NCBI GenBank assembly: GCA_949825025.1
Contig: OX463783.1
Location: 18,767,533 to 18,831,532 of the forward strand
Direction of reading: 5' to 3'
Length of the DNA stretch: 64,000 bases
Source of the DNA: Siphlonurus alternatus
Lineage: Eukaryota; Arthropoda; Insecta; Ephemeroptera; Siphlonuridae
Below, in pieces: positions 52,287-64,000 of this stretch; within the stretch, counting starts at the first letter, position 1, and every line of letters starts with the position of its first letter. A model generated the notes under the pieces. It did no database searches and was not told the origin of the DNA. It worked only from the letters and a program-made list of their open reading frames with translations. The translations under genes and the position numbers were made by a program.

Positions 52287-52535
52287 GAAGCTTTAACATT
52301 GACAACAATTCTCTCAGCCAATGAAAATACAGCGCGCGAACTGCGCGCGACGACATGTTCTATCAATAAGCTTCCTATCCTTTAACCCAGCGGTACCGGG
52401 TTTTTAATTTTTTCCGACGGTTCTTATGAAGGGCAAGATTAATAATTCATATGAGCCACGGGAAAGATCACTTTACACGACATAAAAAATATTCGAGATT
52501 TTGTGCAGCATGGAATTTGAATGAAAAAATAAATA

Positions 52536-52943
52536 CCGAGCAGCGTAGCGTAGTGGTTTGATCTCTGCCTATCGCTCGGGAGACCCAGGATCGCTTTCTG
52601 CCTTGGCTCAGGTGACTTTTCGTCACTTCGAGCTGAGGTATGGCAGCGTGTTCTGGTAAGCTCCCGAGAGATGGCATGTATATGTTCTTCCACTATACTG
52701 CCTGTATTCGGGAGATGCCGAAGGTCGTTCCCTTTGGTATCGTCTGCCTCGATGATGGTTTTCTGTGGTTTCCCATTGTCACTCCCAGGCAAATGCCGGG
52801 GCAGTTCCTAACACAAGGCCACAGCCGCCTCCTTTCCTATCAATCCTTCCAACTGTTGTTAATACTGTTGTTAAGTTTGAATGCTTACACTAATAGCAGA
52901 ATATGCTGTAGTAAGCTAACATTGTAATAAATAAATAAAATAA
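52536..52943 (+). mobile_element. tRNA-derived SINE
   Basis: A-box-like TAGCGTAGTGG (52546-52556) and a weak B box near 52588 form the head. The body has GGTTTTCTGTGGTTTCCCA and AAGGCCACAGCCGCCTCCT. The tail is AATAAATAAATAAAATAAG. No coding role for the frames inside. Confidence 0.7.
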
Positions 52944-53099
52944 GATTTTTCTCTTAACAAACCTTACGGAGCGATGTCAGAATGTGGCGCTGCAGGATTT
53001 AAGTTGAAGCTTGTCAATGCAATCACATGGGTGAAAGTGAAATTAATTTTTAAAATTAAATATAAACAATTTAGTTCTTAAATCATATGGATATGTTTA

Positions 53100-53101
<2 letters not shown>

Positions 53102-53181
<80 letters not shown>

Positions 53182-53183
53182 TA
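53102..53183. repeat. (AT)n microsatellite
   Basis: About 40 AT dinucleotides with one substitution. Confidence 0.9.
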
Positions 53184-54323
53184 CACACAGGGGCCCATAC
53201 TTGGTGTGTCATCTTTAATTTTTAATAAAAAAATTAAATTTTCTAGTAGAAACTTGAAAATTTGGATTCCGACTCAAAACGAAAAAGGAAATTTGGTAGT
53301 GTCATTAAATTTCAATGAAATAATTTTTTCAACCCTTACAGGGAGTGCAAAGTGAAGGCTTAATTTTCCTTATGGGGTTTACATGTTAAATTTAAAAAAA
53401 AATAATAAAAATTCACGGATCAAGCTGAAAATTAGTATCTAGGAGTTAATTGACACGCTAAATTCAATGGTGTTGTTTAAATTAACCCCCAGATAATTTT
53501 TAGGGGGTTATATTATAATGATAATAACATTGCAAACATACAATTAAAGCAAAATATATCATATTCTTACTGATCATGACGGTATAAATAATTGTACAAA
53601 GAAATTAAAATATCACACAATATAATTAAATGTTTAATGTTTCAATTGCAACAAAAACAAGGAGATTACTATTTTTAATTTTATTTATTTATTGATAATT
53701 TTCAATTAATAATTAAAAAAATAAGCAATAATATTTAAATTCTCAACACCTCATTAATAATAAAGTTAAAAGTAAAACATTATGGCATATATTATAATAT
53801 TTAACGTTTTGTTGCCTTTTTTCTGGCATTTTATAGTCAATTTTTTTTTTTTATTTTCCTCATTTATAAATAACAATGTGCAGCATTGTTTATAGTCAGT
53901 AACGCGTGGTGAAGTAATATTTATTTGCTTTTATATATTTATAAAATATATAACGTGCAGACTGGGTATTAGGAGCCCCAGAGAGCACTGTGAACAATGT
54001 TGAAAAACAAGTTCCGCCATTGGTGACCGACCGACCATATATATTTATCTGTGACAAAGATCATCATTACCAGCTGCCTACATTAACACAAGCTACTATA
54101 AGTAATTAGCTATAATATTATAATGTATATATATGAAATACTGTACATGCAGTATGTGACATTTTCTTAATTGTTTCTAAATTACATTTACATGTACTCT
54201 AAATCCTATAAATAACAATTGAAAACAAAATGCGTTAAAAAGGAAATTGGTAAATATTTGCCATGAACGCTATGAAGCAAATGAAAAATTACAACCAGAA
54301 AAAAAAAACTAAAAATATGCATT
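53184..54323. other. AT-rich intergenic sequence, nothing recognised
   Basis: No frame, RNA or repeat boundary could be supported. Confidence 0.5.
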
Positions 54324-54539
54324 AAGGGGCATTTCCATGGAGCGTGGAAAGCGAGAAAAGCGCACTTGCTTCAATGTCATATGGCGGCCATGTTGGCGTG
54401 GAAAAATCGCGGCGCGATTTATTCGCCGCGGGAAAGCGATTTTTCCACGCCAACATGGCCGCCATATGACATTGAAGCAAGTGCGCCTTTCTCGCCGTGT
54501 CAAGCCTCTCGCTTTCCACGCTCCATGGAAATGTCCCTT
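54324..54539. mobile_element. GC-rich palindromic MITE (family F)
   Basis: Ends AAGGGGCATTTCCATGGAGC are inverted. Each arm contains ATGGCGGCCATGTTGGCGTG, a near-perfect 100-base stem around a short GCGCG loop. No clear duplication of the target. Confidence 0.68.
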
Positions 54540-54755
54540 TTGGCAAAGATACCAATTTTGTTTTATGGTAACAATTTTTTTTAATGCTTTTAAAATTATA
54601 TAATTATTACGGTATATGGATGTTTATTTAACAAACACTAATCACCATTAAAACTGAAATTATTTGAACAATTTCAAGATTCCAATGCCAACAAATATTA
54701 GAATAAAGTGCATACATGTACTATACTTTGTTTTATCTTTTAAGCTGTGTTGTAG

Positions 54756-55110
54756 TTAAGGGTAAGGTAACGCCACCAATGTTAAAAAAAATCCCTCTCA
54801 CAAAAATTCTGAAAAAAATTTAAAATGTTCTCCTCTACACCCCCTATCAGTAGCTAAAATATCAGGTATACAAATACGATCTAGTTTTTGAGTTATGAAT
54901 TTTTAAAGTTGACCAATTTAACATGGGAGTTTCATTTCTCCATGTTAAAGTAGTCAACTTTAAAAATTTATAACTAAAAAACTAGATCGTATTTGTATAC
55001 CTGATATTTTAGGTACTGATAGGGGGTATATAGGAGAACATTTTAAATTTTTTTCAGAATTCTTGTGAGAGGGATTTTTTTTAACATTGGTGGCGTTACC
55101 TTACCCTTAA
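54756..55110. mobile_element. TTAA MITE (family A)
   Basis: TTAA at both ends, GGGTAAGGTAACGCCACC termini and a near-perfect full-length palindrome. About 250 bases past the UBLCP1 stop. Confidence 0.88.
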
Positions 55111-55364
55111 AAGAAAAAAATAAAAGAAAAAAAATATAAAGAGGCAGAATTCAGTTTAGTTTAAAACAATTTCTCTCTCCCTCTATTTTTCAATCTTGGA
55201 GACTTATTAAAAAATGAGAAACAAAATGGGAAAGTAAAATTTGAAAATTCTGCATTTAAAAAAAAAATACATATATATTTTGCAATCCACTCCCTATAAT
55301 ATTATTTGAAGGTACAAAATGAAATAACACACAGTTTGTCTTTGCACTTTGCTTGAGGTCCTCC

Positions 55365-56324
55365 TCATGACATATCTTCGGCTCTGCGCTTCTTGCCCAG
55401 GTAACGTTCCCAGTGCTTGTGGTTGAGGATGGAGAAATCAGCCAGACCGGCAATCTCCTTGAGATAGCGAGCCAAATCCAGCAGCTCTCTATCCGTAGCT
55501 CGGTTCTGATGAGCGTTCTTGAACGCACGAATCTTGAGACCACTTTGAGGATTCATCAGAAAGTTACGACGAATATCATCAAACATTATGGTGTTACTAG
55601 CAGAGAATTGTGAATATTTACCCCAGATAACACCAAGTGGTTTTACTTCTACTACTCCATACTTAGGAGTATGTACTGAGATCATTGCCAAGCTATCTAA
55701 ATTACACATAATTTTGTAATCAGAATGAGATGATACTCCAAGTAGTTTCATTTTTTCTTCAATCCATTTCATACTAGTTGCTGACCAAATGATTATATCA
55801 TAATCTTGATATGCAGATGTAAGAAATTCATGTAGATAAGGTCTCATTAGTTCATATCCAGTTTCTGCAGATGAACGATGATCAAAGAGGGTGTAATCGA
55901 TATCGAGTACTAGTAATTTTTTTCCTTCACGTGGTTCGTTGATAATCTTAACTTCATATTCTCTAATACGACGTTGAATCTTAGCAAGGTAAACTTCTCG
56001 ACTCTCGACTGCAACTTCCTCCTCTTCAATATCAAGATCATTGATGACTTCATTTGCATCTGTGGGAGGTCCAGCACTTGCCTGAGCAATCTCGGACTCA
56101 AGAGATCCCATCATCATGATCTTAAAACCAGGCTTCAAGCGTAAAGTTGAGAGCTTCACTGAATCATCTTTACATTTGAGGTTAAGAAGTTTCTGACGTT
56201 CAGGACGAACTCCAGTAGCTTCTTGAATTGAAGTTTTCAAAGTGGCAACAGAGTCACTATCTACTAGATTCTTAATTTCATATTCCTTGCCACTCCACTT
56301 GACTACTACTTTAAATTCGCTGCC

Positions 56325-56327
<3 letters not shown>
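55365..56327 (-). CDS. UBLCP1: Ubiquitin-like domain-containing CTD phosphatase 1
   Basis: UBLCP1 is a nuclear HAD/FCP-type phosphatase that docks on the 26S proteasome through its ubiquitin-like domain and dephosphorylates it. The 320-residue frame matches the family length (human about 318). Residues 4-74 form the ubiquitin-like domain, ending [10 protein letters not shown]. An acidic linker follows at 95-110. The phosphatase core has motif I DIDYT (Asp142, Asp144), motif II WSAT (181-184), motif [12 protein letters not shown] (Lys229) and the acidic pair Asp250-Asp251 in [15 protein letters not shown]. The C-terminus reads [14 protein letters not shown]. All catalytic residues are present. 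Odd points: the human gene has many introns and this one has none, and about 25 A residues lie directly before the ATG. I see no 3' A-tail, so a recent retrocopy is not proven. It may be an intron-loss gene or have a noncoding upstream exon. Confidence 0.96.

Positions 56328-56352
<25 letters not shown>
56328..56352 (-). other. Poly(A) leader directly before the UBLCP1 start
   Basis: About 25 consecutive A on the coding strand abut the ATG with no intervening base, so the start codon lies at the end of an A-tract. No acceptor can lie between them. Such a tract would bind poly(A)-binding protein if transcribed. A microsatellite expansion is the simplest explanation. Confidence 0.8.
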
Positions 56353-56355
<3 letters not shown>

Positions 56356-57616
56356 GTACAAACAAAATTTTTACAGTTAATTATTTACTCTAAACAGGTT
56401 AGTTAAGCCTGAATTTGGATGGATCAATGGATCAATATTTAATGTTAAGCTCTAACATTCACAAATTTCAAGAACTTAAGTTTTCATAGATGTTCATGAT
56501 ATATATTAGGGGAAAACTCAAGAAACTTCTACTTGACTGCAAAGACAAAATTCTTGGACGATGACACTGGTGCATCTGCAGGTTACCGTCCAATCTGGAA
56601 AAGAGAACAATGGGGAATCAGAACACAGTGGCACAACAAGTTAAGTAGTATAAGAAGTTAACCAAAATGGAAGTGAAGTACAGTAATTCTCACAATACAA
56701 ATCTGTACTACGGAATACGTGTACTTATAAAAAATACAAACTACATGTTATAATATTATGCTGCAAATTAAATATTTAGGATGAAATTTATACTGAATGT
56801 TTATTTTTGTGGTACCGTCTAATTTACGGAAGTCAACTTGGTAATTAAAAAGTCTAAATTGCTGAGTTGCAATGGACAACGGCAATGAAAAGCTCAACTT
56901 GTAAAGCTAACTTTTTACAACGCTCGGTAAGGTAACATACAGGAGAAATGTTATAATTTTTTTCAGTCAAATTTTATATTATGCCAAAAAAAAAAAAAAA
57001 TCTAAAATATTTGTGTTGTAGTATAAAGTTGTGATCTTTCTCATGGCACATGCCAATGTTTGTAAATCTTGCTTCATTAAAACCGCCAGAAAAACTTAAG
57101 AACCAAGTACCTCTGGGTTCAAGGAGGTAGCACGATAGAACATTGCATTGTCATTGCACGCAGTTTGCACACTAGATTTTCATTAGCTGGGAGTACTCAG
57201 AGTTGAAGCTTCTCATTTAGAAACTTTAACCAAGCTAGTTGACTTAATTACCAGAAGGCAATTTAGATGCCACTTCAACAATACCCCATATATATAATTA
57301 CATATTATACTCGTTGTGCTAGCTTCCAATAAAAAATTACCTATTGTACCGGTATCTACTTAATAATGTAGTTACTGACAACACTATAAAGTTATAAACT
57401 TACAATAATTTAACAACTGTATTGTATGCATAAAAATAAAGTGGATCCATAAATTATTAATAGTGCAATCAAGCAAAACCTTACTATGATATGATTATGA
57501 GATGAATCACATTTACATTATGAATATTATATGCACTTTAGACTTTAGACCAAAGTAAACATCCTGTATGGATACTGTACCGTATGCTCACTGAGCATGA
57601 AGCCATATATTACAAA
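56353..57616. other. Upstream region of UBLCP1
   Basis: A 50-codon plus-strand frame near 56510-56660 (TKFLDDDTGASAGYRPIW) looks GC-richer than its surroundings but I do not recognise it. On the minus strand tttgcag near 56540 could be an acceptor for a UBLCP1 5' UTR exon. Neither is firm. Confidence 0.35.
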
Positions 57617-57785
57617 CAGATGAAGCACCGGGCAGGATGATTTTTAGGACCATTTTTCTCCGGCCCTCACAGTACGGCAAGCACAGTATTTCTTAATTTG
57701 TATTAACTGGTGACGGTACGGGACGGTACTTTTTTTTCTTATCTCTTAAAAGCAGGCCTAAAAATCCTGCTCGGTGCTTTATCTG
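57617..57785. mobile_element. MITE-like inverted-repeat element
   Basis: Ends CAGATGAAGCACCGGGCAGG and the complement of CAGATAAAGCACCGAGCAGG, about 35 paired bases. Unrelated centre with ACGGTAC repeats. Confidence 0.5.
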
Positions 57786-57920
57786 ATATTTGTCTGCAGA
57801 GCCATTTGAGCAAACAAAACATGCCCCTTGTCTTCAAAATATGCTTACAAACTAATAAAAACACACACTCACACTATCTGCAGTTATCACTTATCAATAA
57901 TGCATACAGTATAACAGATC

Positions 57921-58065
57921 TTAGTTTACCTCTAGACAACTCAGTAGGCAAGACGACACCAGATATATCAGCCAATGAAATGGCTAGAATGTCAGCTGGC
58001 CACCTTTTCATTGGCTGATAAATCTGGCGCCGTCTAGTCTACTGAACTGTCTAGAGGTAAACTAA
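57921..58065. mobile_element. MITE (family E), copy 2
   Basis: Ends TTAGTTTACCTCTAGACA and its complement. The centre GATATATCAGCCAATGAAA is shared with copy 1. Confidence 0.65.
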
Positions 58066-58175
58066 CAAGGAACACTCACGAGGTGTAAATCGCAAATCTC
58101 GATGAAACCTTCAGGGTTGGTTGTCCTAGCCGAGTGATGAAGAACGGTACCAATTTTATCGGCAACCGTCAATAT

Positions 58176-60564
58176 TTACCCATAGAACGGGCAGGGAGAA
58201 CCCATTTAAATAACATGGGAGACATAGGGCTATAGGAATAAAAAAATAATTTTGACCAAATTGTCCCAAAATTTTTTTATGGGTTAAAAATAGCAATACT
58301 TGGAAGGGAAAAATATTTAAAAAATTTAATTTTCATTTTGACCCTGATTTCAGGGTCATGCCTATACTTGCAGTGTTCAAAATGAAAATTCTTTATAAAA
58401 TTTTGAAAAATTGGAAATAAATTAAATGTGACACCTGATTTACAGAAAAAATAATGAAAAAAATTCAGTTTGAGTTTTGACCCTGATTTCAGGGTAAATA
58501 AATAAAAACTTCACCGATCTTTTTAAAAATTTGCAAATGGAATGCTTTAGAGACCTTGAAGACTAGAAAAATAGTAAAAAAAATTAGTTTTGAATTTTGA
58601 CCCTGATTTCAGGGACATGCTTATAGTGGTACCTTTCAAAATGCAAATTGGTTGTAAAATCTTGAAAATTTGAGAATCATTTCTGTATTACATCTTATTC
58701 ACAGTAAAAATAAAGAAAAAAATTAATTTAAAATTTTGACCCTGATTTCAGGGTAATATGAGGATACCTGACCGATGTTTTTAAAAATTTGTAAATAGAC
58801 TGCTTATGAGACCCTTATAACAGGAAAATTAATGAAAAAAATTATATTGTAATTTTAACCCTGATTTCAGGGTAATACGAGGATACCTGACCGATGTTTT
58901 TAAGAAATTGTATTGCATATAGCTAGTGCACTCAATTCAAAGTTATGCAAAGGGGTTTATTCGCTTCAATCCCAGCATAATAACGTGTCTGAATCGGTGT
59001 TAAAATCGATGTATTATAAATTCATGTTGTTATAGCCATGTAGAGTATGCTATTATCTTTTGTGGTATAGCCTAAAGAACTGAATAAATCTATTAAATCT
59101 ATATGTTTTATGTAAAATTTGGAAATTGACCGATTATGAGATCTTTATTATAGGAAAAATACATAATAAAAAAAATTGACACTAAATTCAGAGTAAAAAT
59201 TAAATAATAAACTGATATTTTTAAATATTTAGAATCGATCTACTTATGAGACATTGAGACATTTATGAGAGGAAAATAATAATAATAAAAAAAATCAATT
59301 TTAGTTTTGACGCTATCTTTTCTTTAATTAGGGGTTCATAATCAGTCTGTTTCCAAATTTTTAAACTTATCGGCCAAGTATCCTCATATTACGCTGAAAT
59401 CAGGGTCAAAATTACAATCTAATTTTTTTCATTAATTTTCCTGTTATAAGGGTGTCATAAGCAGTCTATTTGCAAATTTTTAAAAACATCGGTCAGGTAT
59501 CCTCATATTACCCTGAAATCAGGGTCAAAATTACAATCTAATTTTTTTCATTAATTTTCCTGTTATAAGGGTGTCATAAGCAGTCTATTTGCAAATTTTT
59601 AAAAACATCGGTCAGGTATCCTCATATTACCCTGAAATCAGGGTCAAAATTACAATATAATTTTTTTCATTAATTTTCCTGTTATAAGGGTCTCATAAGC
59701 AGTCTATTTACAAATTTTTAAAAACATCGGTCAGGTATCCTCATATTACCCTGAAATCAGGGTCAAAATTACAATAAAATTTTTTTCATTAATTTTCCTG
59801 TTATAAGGGTCTCATAGGCAGTCTATTTACAAATTTTTAAAAACATCGGTCAGGTATCTTTGTATTACCCTGAAATCAGGGTCAAAATTACAATATAATT
59901 TTTTTCATTAATTTTCCTGTTATAAGGGTCTCATAAGCAGTCTATTTACAAATTTTTAAAAACATCGGTCAGGTATCCTCATATTACCCTGAAATCAGGG
60001 TCAAAATTTTAAATTAATTTTTTTCTTTATTTTTACTGTGAATAAGATGTAATACAGAAATGATTCTCAAATTTTCAAAATTTTACAACCAATTTGCATT
60101 TTGAAAGGTACCACTATAAGCATGTCCCTGAAATCAGGGTCAAAATTCAAAACTAATTTTTTTTACTATTTTTCTAGTCTTCAAGGTCTCTAAAGCATTC
60201 CATTTGCAAATTTTTAAAAAGATCGGTGAAGTTTTTATTTATTTACCCTGAAATCAGGGTCAAAACTCAAACTGAATTTTTTTCATTATTTTTTCTGTAA
60301 ATCAGGTGTCACATTTAATTTATTTCCAATTTTTCAAAATTTTATAAAGAATTTTCATTTTGAACACTGCAAGTATAGGCATGACCCTGAAATCAGGGTC
60401 AAAATGAAAATTAAATTTTTTAAATATTTTTCCCTTCCAAGTATTGCTATTTTTAACCCATAAAAAAATTTTGGGACAATTTGGTCAAAATTATTTTTTT
60501 ATTCCTATAGCCCTATGTCTCCCATGTTATTTAAATGGGTTCTCCCTGCCCGTTCTATGGGTAA
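58176..60564. repeat. 2.4-kb palindrome built of 119-bp repeats
   Basis: Ends TTACCCATAGAACGGGCAGG inverted at both sides. Arms of about 0.7 kb are near-perfect complements and contain the hairpin box GACCCTGATTTCAGGGTC. The right half has about five near-identical 119-bp tandem units (59387-60000). No coding frame. Confidence 0.85.
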
Positions 60565-61128
60565 TAGTTAGGGAATTAACGGGCAAAAATCATTAAAAAC
60601 GGGCTATTAGTGACAAAGAGCTGAAAATTTCAGGGATGCAAGATATGACCATAAAAGTAATTTTTTTCGGCGGTACCAAAAAAAAAGTTCCATAGGTTGA
60701 CCTTGGGTGACCTTTGAACTTTGACCTCGGATTAAATTACCTTTATTTTTTTTACTCAGAATCTAAGGCAGTTACGAAAAAATTTGTCATTACCAAATGT
60801 GTTGACAACAACTTGAAGATTCATGACGAATTTTTGTAAAGACCTAAGTCCATAAAAAACAAAATGGCGGCCGACGAAACTTTAATTTACGGTTTTTTGC
60901 GACACTCTTTAGCTTATTTAAACTAAACTAGCAAAGTTGTTGTTATATAATAGCAATTTTCAATTGCCCACTATCATTACCATGAAAAAAAGTCATACAG
61001 CTTGTTGATAAGACAACAATGACGTAAGATATTATAATTATTATTGTTTACTCCATATGCCTCCCATATAGTACGGCTATATGATAAACAAAATTATTTT
61101 GTGATAAAAACATGTAACCTTCAGGAAC
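60565..61128. other. Spacer between two large palindromes
   Basis: Contains AAAATGGCGGCCGACG at about 60862, a start-like context with a 20-codon frame. No gene recognised. Confidence 0.35.
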
Positions 61129-61690
61129 AATTAATTTAGTCATAAGAACTATAAAAAAATTGGTTCCCAAAAATTTGGGAACCTCTTTGACCCCTGGTGA
61201 CCTTTGAATATGGTGCTTGTGGAGAACTGGAAAGATTTTTTTCTGGGGAACAGAAGCTCGGGACGAAAATGTTTGTGGAACAAAATTTGCTTGCAATAGC
61301 TGCAAGAGTGTCCCTGATTTTTTTCAAAATGCAGTTTGCCATATAGAGTACCCATTTTGCCAAATCTGCCCATAACCTGTATATTACGGTCATTTATTGC
61401 TTACAATTAATTCATGCTTTGTACAATTTAGGCTTAAAAGATTAAGAATCATATCTGGGTTTGTAGGTAACATAGAAAATATGCATGGTGTTAAAATTGT
61501 AAAACCATTTTTTTGGGGTGGGGGGGGGGGGGTGAATCTTTTTAAAAGGGCAGCTTTTTGTAATTTGAATGATATTTTTAGGTCCATCTTTGTATATCTC
61601 ATTTCACTATCGTTATTTAATGTACTGTTTACTTAGTATGTTTTATATAGTAAAAAATGAACATGCTTGAAATTATTTTAAGAGCACCTC
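61129..61690 (+). repeat. Left arm of a terminal inverted repeat
   Basis: Inverted copy of 63436-64000, about 95% alike, including a poly-G run (about 61515-61531). The same 85-codon frame appears in both arms and is repeat-derived. Confidence 0.88.
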
Positions 61691-61750
61691 CCTATTGTTC
61701 TCCCAAAAACTTAATTTTTTTTTTATTTTTACCAGCCCGGTGTATATTTT

Positions 61751-61968
61751 ATCGTCCCTCGTCTATAATAATGGCCGGGTTCTCTGCCTATCACGATCTC
61801 GTTGCAATAATGAGCCATCTGCTATTTCGGGTGAGCTTAACAATGAACTTAATTTCATATTAATTTACAGTTCATTATTGCGCTTACCTGAAATAGCAGA
61901 TAGCTCTTTATTGCAACGAAATCTTGGTTAGCAGATAGCTCAATCGTTAATTACGGACGAGGGACGAT
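61751..61968. mobile_element. MITE (family C), second copy
   Basis: Ends ATCGTCCCTCGTC and GGACGAGGGACGAT. Present only in the left arm of the surrounding inverted repeat, so inserted after that duplication. Confidence 0.6.
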
Positions 61969-63435
61969 CGACGATATACATTAAATATATGGTTTTAGCA
62001 AATTTTAACCACGATCATGATTCACGACAGTTGTTAATACTTGACACCACCGCTGATTTAATCATAATATTTATATAATAATATACCATGCATAATCCTT
62101 ATAAATCGCAGGCAAATCACTGGTGAAAAAGTGGGTATTTGGGGGGGGGGGGGGGTGCAGGGGGAGGTAATGATACAGTTGTCGAGTTGTCTCTATGGTC
62201 TATGGTCCATGGTCCATGAAAGCTGTGCAAGGCAGGATATATGAATAATAATAATGTCGTATTTTAAGAGCATGATATGAAATGCATGTTTAACAATATA
62301 AACTATAATATTACATAAATAGGCTTTACACTTAGGACAATCTTATTAGACGTGTTTCAGTAAGACATGCATGCAAGTTACTATATTATACTATAATTAA
62401 ATTAATTAATATACTATAATTACGATACAGTATATTTACTATATTTTATGTTGAATATAATTATGCGTAATCCGCAAACCTGTAATACAATCATTACTCT
62501 CCAAATCTTATTTAATAAATATTTTATAATTTATAATATAAATATTATACTGTTGTATAAAATAGCACATCACATACTTTTTTAATTTTATTATACTCCT
62601 CTTATAACTAAATAAAAAATATATTGTTATTATTTATTGGAATTTTACGATGCATTTGAAGTGTTGTATCCATTGAGAACATCGAATAGTTACAGCTTAG
62701 TGGCAATTACGTACCTTAATTATAAAGGTTATAGGTATAACTAAGGTACAATAGCCAAACACTCAATCATCTATTTTGTGAGATTTTAGCTGACATAATA
62801 AATAAAAACAAGATATGAATTTACTTTTTACCTCAGATCAGATTACTATATATATAGTCTGTATTCAAAATAAATACGCCGGGCCACCAGCAACCCTTTT
62901 ACTGAAAGAAATAGGATATAGAAACAAGGGGAAAAAATTACATAATATCAACTAATAAACTATAACGCACTTCGTACGCAAATTCAATATTAAAAATACG
63001 GCATTATTATAGTTGTTATTCATGCAGTATAGATACAAAAGGGTGAATCCAGTATAGAACTCTGTTGATCCTGCCCACGTATTATGTATTGCAGTGGTAT
63101 GGTGCTCAATGTAAAGTTTAGGTTGCTATGAAGGATGATCGATTGCTGGGACCCTGGCTTGTATTTAAGCACAACTTCCATGGACCATAGATATAACATT
63201 ACTATTGCCTCCCTCCCCCCCCCCTAAAACCCAGTTTTCCACCCGTGAATTGTCCGTAGTATAATATAAGGCTTGTATGGTACATTTATAATACAGCAAT
63301 ATTGTTGTCAAATATTTAGAGCTGTCGTGAATTCTCATGGCTATAAATTTCATACTTCTAATGTATACTCAACAAACTCAATGCAGGTAAAAATTGCTGG
63401 AAATTTCAAAAAAACTTGAAGTTTTCGGAGAAAAA
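61969..63435. other. Centre of the terminal inverted repeat
   Basis: AT-rich, with a second poly-G run near 62142 and its poly-C counterpart near 63220. No gene recognised. Confidence 0.5.
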
Positions 63436-64000
63436 TAGGGAGGTGCTCTTAAAATAATTTCAAGCATGTTCATTTTTTACTAAAACATACTATAAGTAAA
63501 CAGTACATTATATAACGATGGTGAAATGAGATATACAAAGATGGACCTAAAAATATCATTCAAATTACAAAAAGCTGCCCTTTTAAAAAGATTCACCCCC
63601 CCCCCCCCCACCCCAAAAAAATGGTTTTACAATTTTAACACCATGCATATTTTCTATGTTACCTACAAACCCAGATATGATTCTTAATCTTTTAAACCTA
63701 AATTGTACAAAGCATGAATTAATTGTAAGCAATAAATGACCGTAATATACAGGTTATGGGCAGATTTGGCAAAATGGGTACTCTATATGGCAAACTGCAT
63801 TTTGAAAAAAATCAGGGACACTCTTGCAGCTATTGCAAGCAAATTTTGTCCCACAAACATTTTCGTCCCGAGCTTCTGTTCCCCAGAAAAAAATCTTTCC
63901 AGTTCTCCACAAGCACCATATTCAAAGGTCACCAGGGGTCAAAGAGGTTCCCAAATTTTTGGGAACCAATTTTTCTATAGTTCTTATGACTAAATTAATT
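63436..64000 (-). repeat. Right arm of a terminal inverted repeat (cut by window end)
   Basis: Mirrors 61129-61690 right up to the last base, so the repeat continues outside the window. Inner, more diverged pairing extends to about 62115-62220 against 63170-63250. Confidence 0.88.

Noticed and set aside
52439..52927. Frames of 69-117 codons on both strands
   Set aside because: They lie within the tRNA-derived SINE.
56510..56665. Plus-strand 50-codon frame near UBLCP1
   Set aside because: No family recognised and no clear flanking splice sites; kept only as a note in the spacer entry.
61048..61393. 85-codon frames present in both arms of the terminal inverted repeat
   Set aside because: Duplicated only because the DNA is an inverted repeat; no conserved domain and overlapping alternative frames are equally long.

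Overview
The window is nuclear DNA from an animal, probably an AT-rich invertebrate. It carries metazoan housekeeping genes with GT-AG introns (an Integrator subunit, a primase-polymerase, an RNA polymerase subunit, a proteasome phosphatase). It also carries Pol III-derived SINEs and LINE remnants, and it is saturated with palindromic non-coding transposons. No species-level call is possible from the sequence alone.

Layout. (1) 1-16769, plus strand: INTS2, entered part-way. Eighteen well supported coding exons, plus a doubtful partial one at 1-60, join without a frame break to a stop at 16769. Its largest intron (2811-7915) holds a 168-bp satellite array bracketed by two direct copies of a short inverted-repeat element. 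(2) 16770-19711: tail-to-tail spacer to PRIMPOL, with hairpin elements and a nested TTAA MITE pair. (3) 19712-20998, minus strand: the main PRIMPOL exon. A second exon is likely at 22763-22883 and a first coding exon is possible at 44974-44981. (4) About 23131-44940: a roughly 21.8-kb inverted-repeat structure that would sit in PRIMPOL intron 1. Its left arm carries a 4-kb non-autonomous LTR retrotransposon, two TTAA MITEs and a 5S-related SINE fragment; for the LTR element and both MITEs the right arm preserves the empty site. Its centre holds long direct repeats, a 5S-rRNA-headed SINE, a 745-bp palindrome and two foldback elements. (5) 44982-48637: spacer with a class II tRNA-like gene. (6) 48638-49672, plus strand: POLR2L in two coding exons, the full 67 residues. 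(7) 49673-55364: spacer with TTAA MITEs, a tRNA-headed SINE and a GC-rich palindrome. (8) 55365-56327, minus strand: UBLCP1 as one uninterrupted 320-codon frame, preceded by a run of about 25 A on the coding strand. (9) 56353-64000: MITEs, a 2.4-kb palindrome built of 119-bp repeats, and one arm pair of another large inverted repeat that runs off the window end.

The genes are unrelated housekeeping functions: snRNA 3' processing and transcription attenuation, replication repriming, a shared subunit of RNA polymerases I, II and III, and nuclear proteasome dephosphorylation. Nothing suggests a pathway cluster. The unusual biology is in the repeats. Repeated families, empty sites and nested insertions inside the window give direct evidence that several palindromic elements moved. 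These include one family with 8-bp target duplications and a hairpin element whose 14- and 20-bp flanking duplications look like retroposition. I found no intact transposase or reverse transcriptase.
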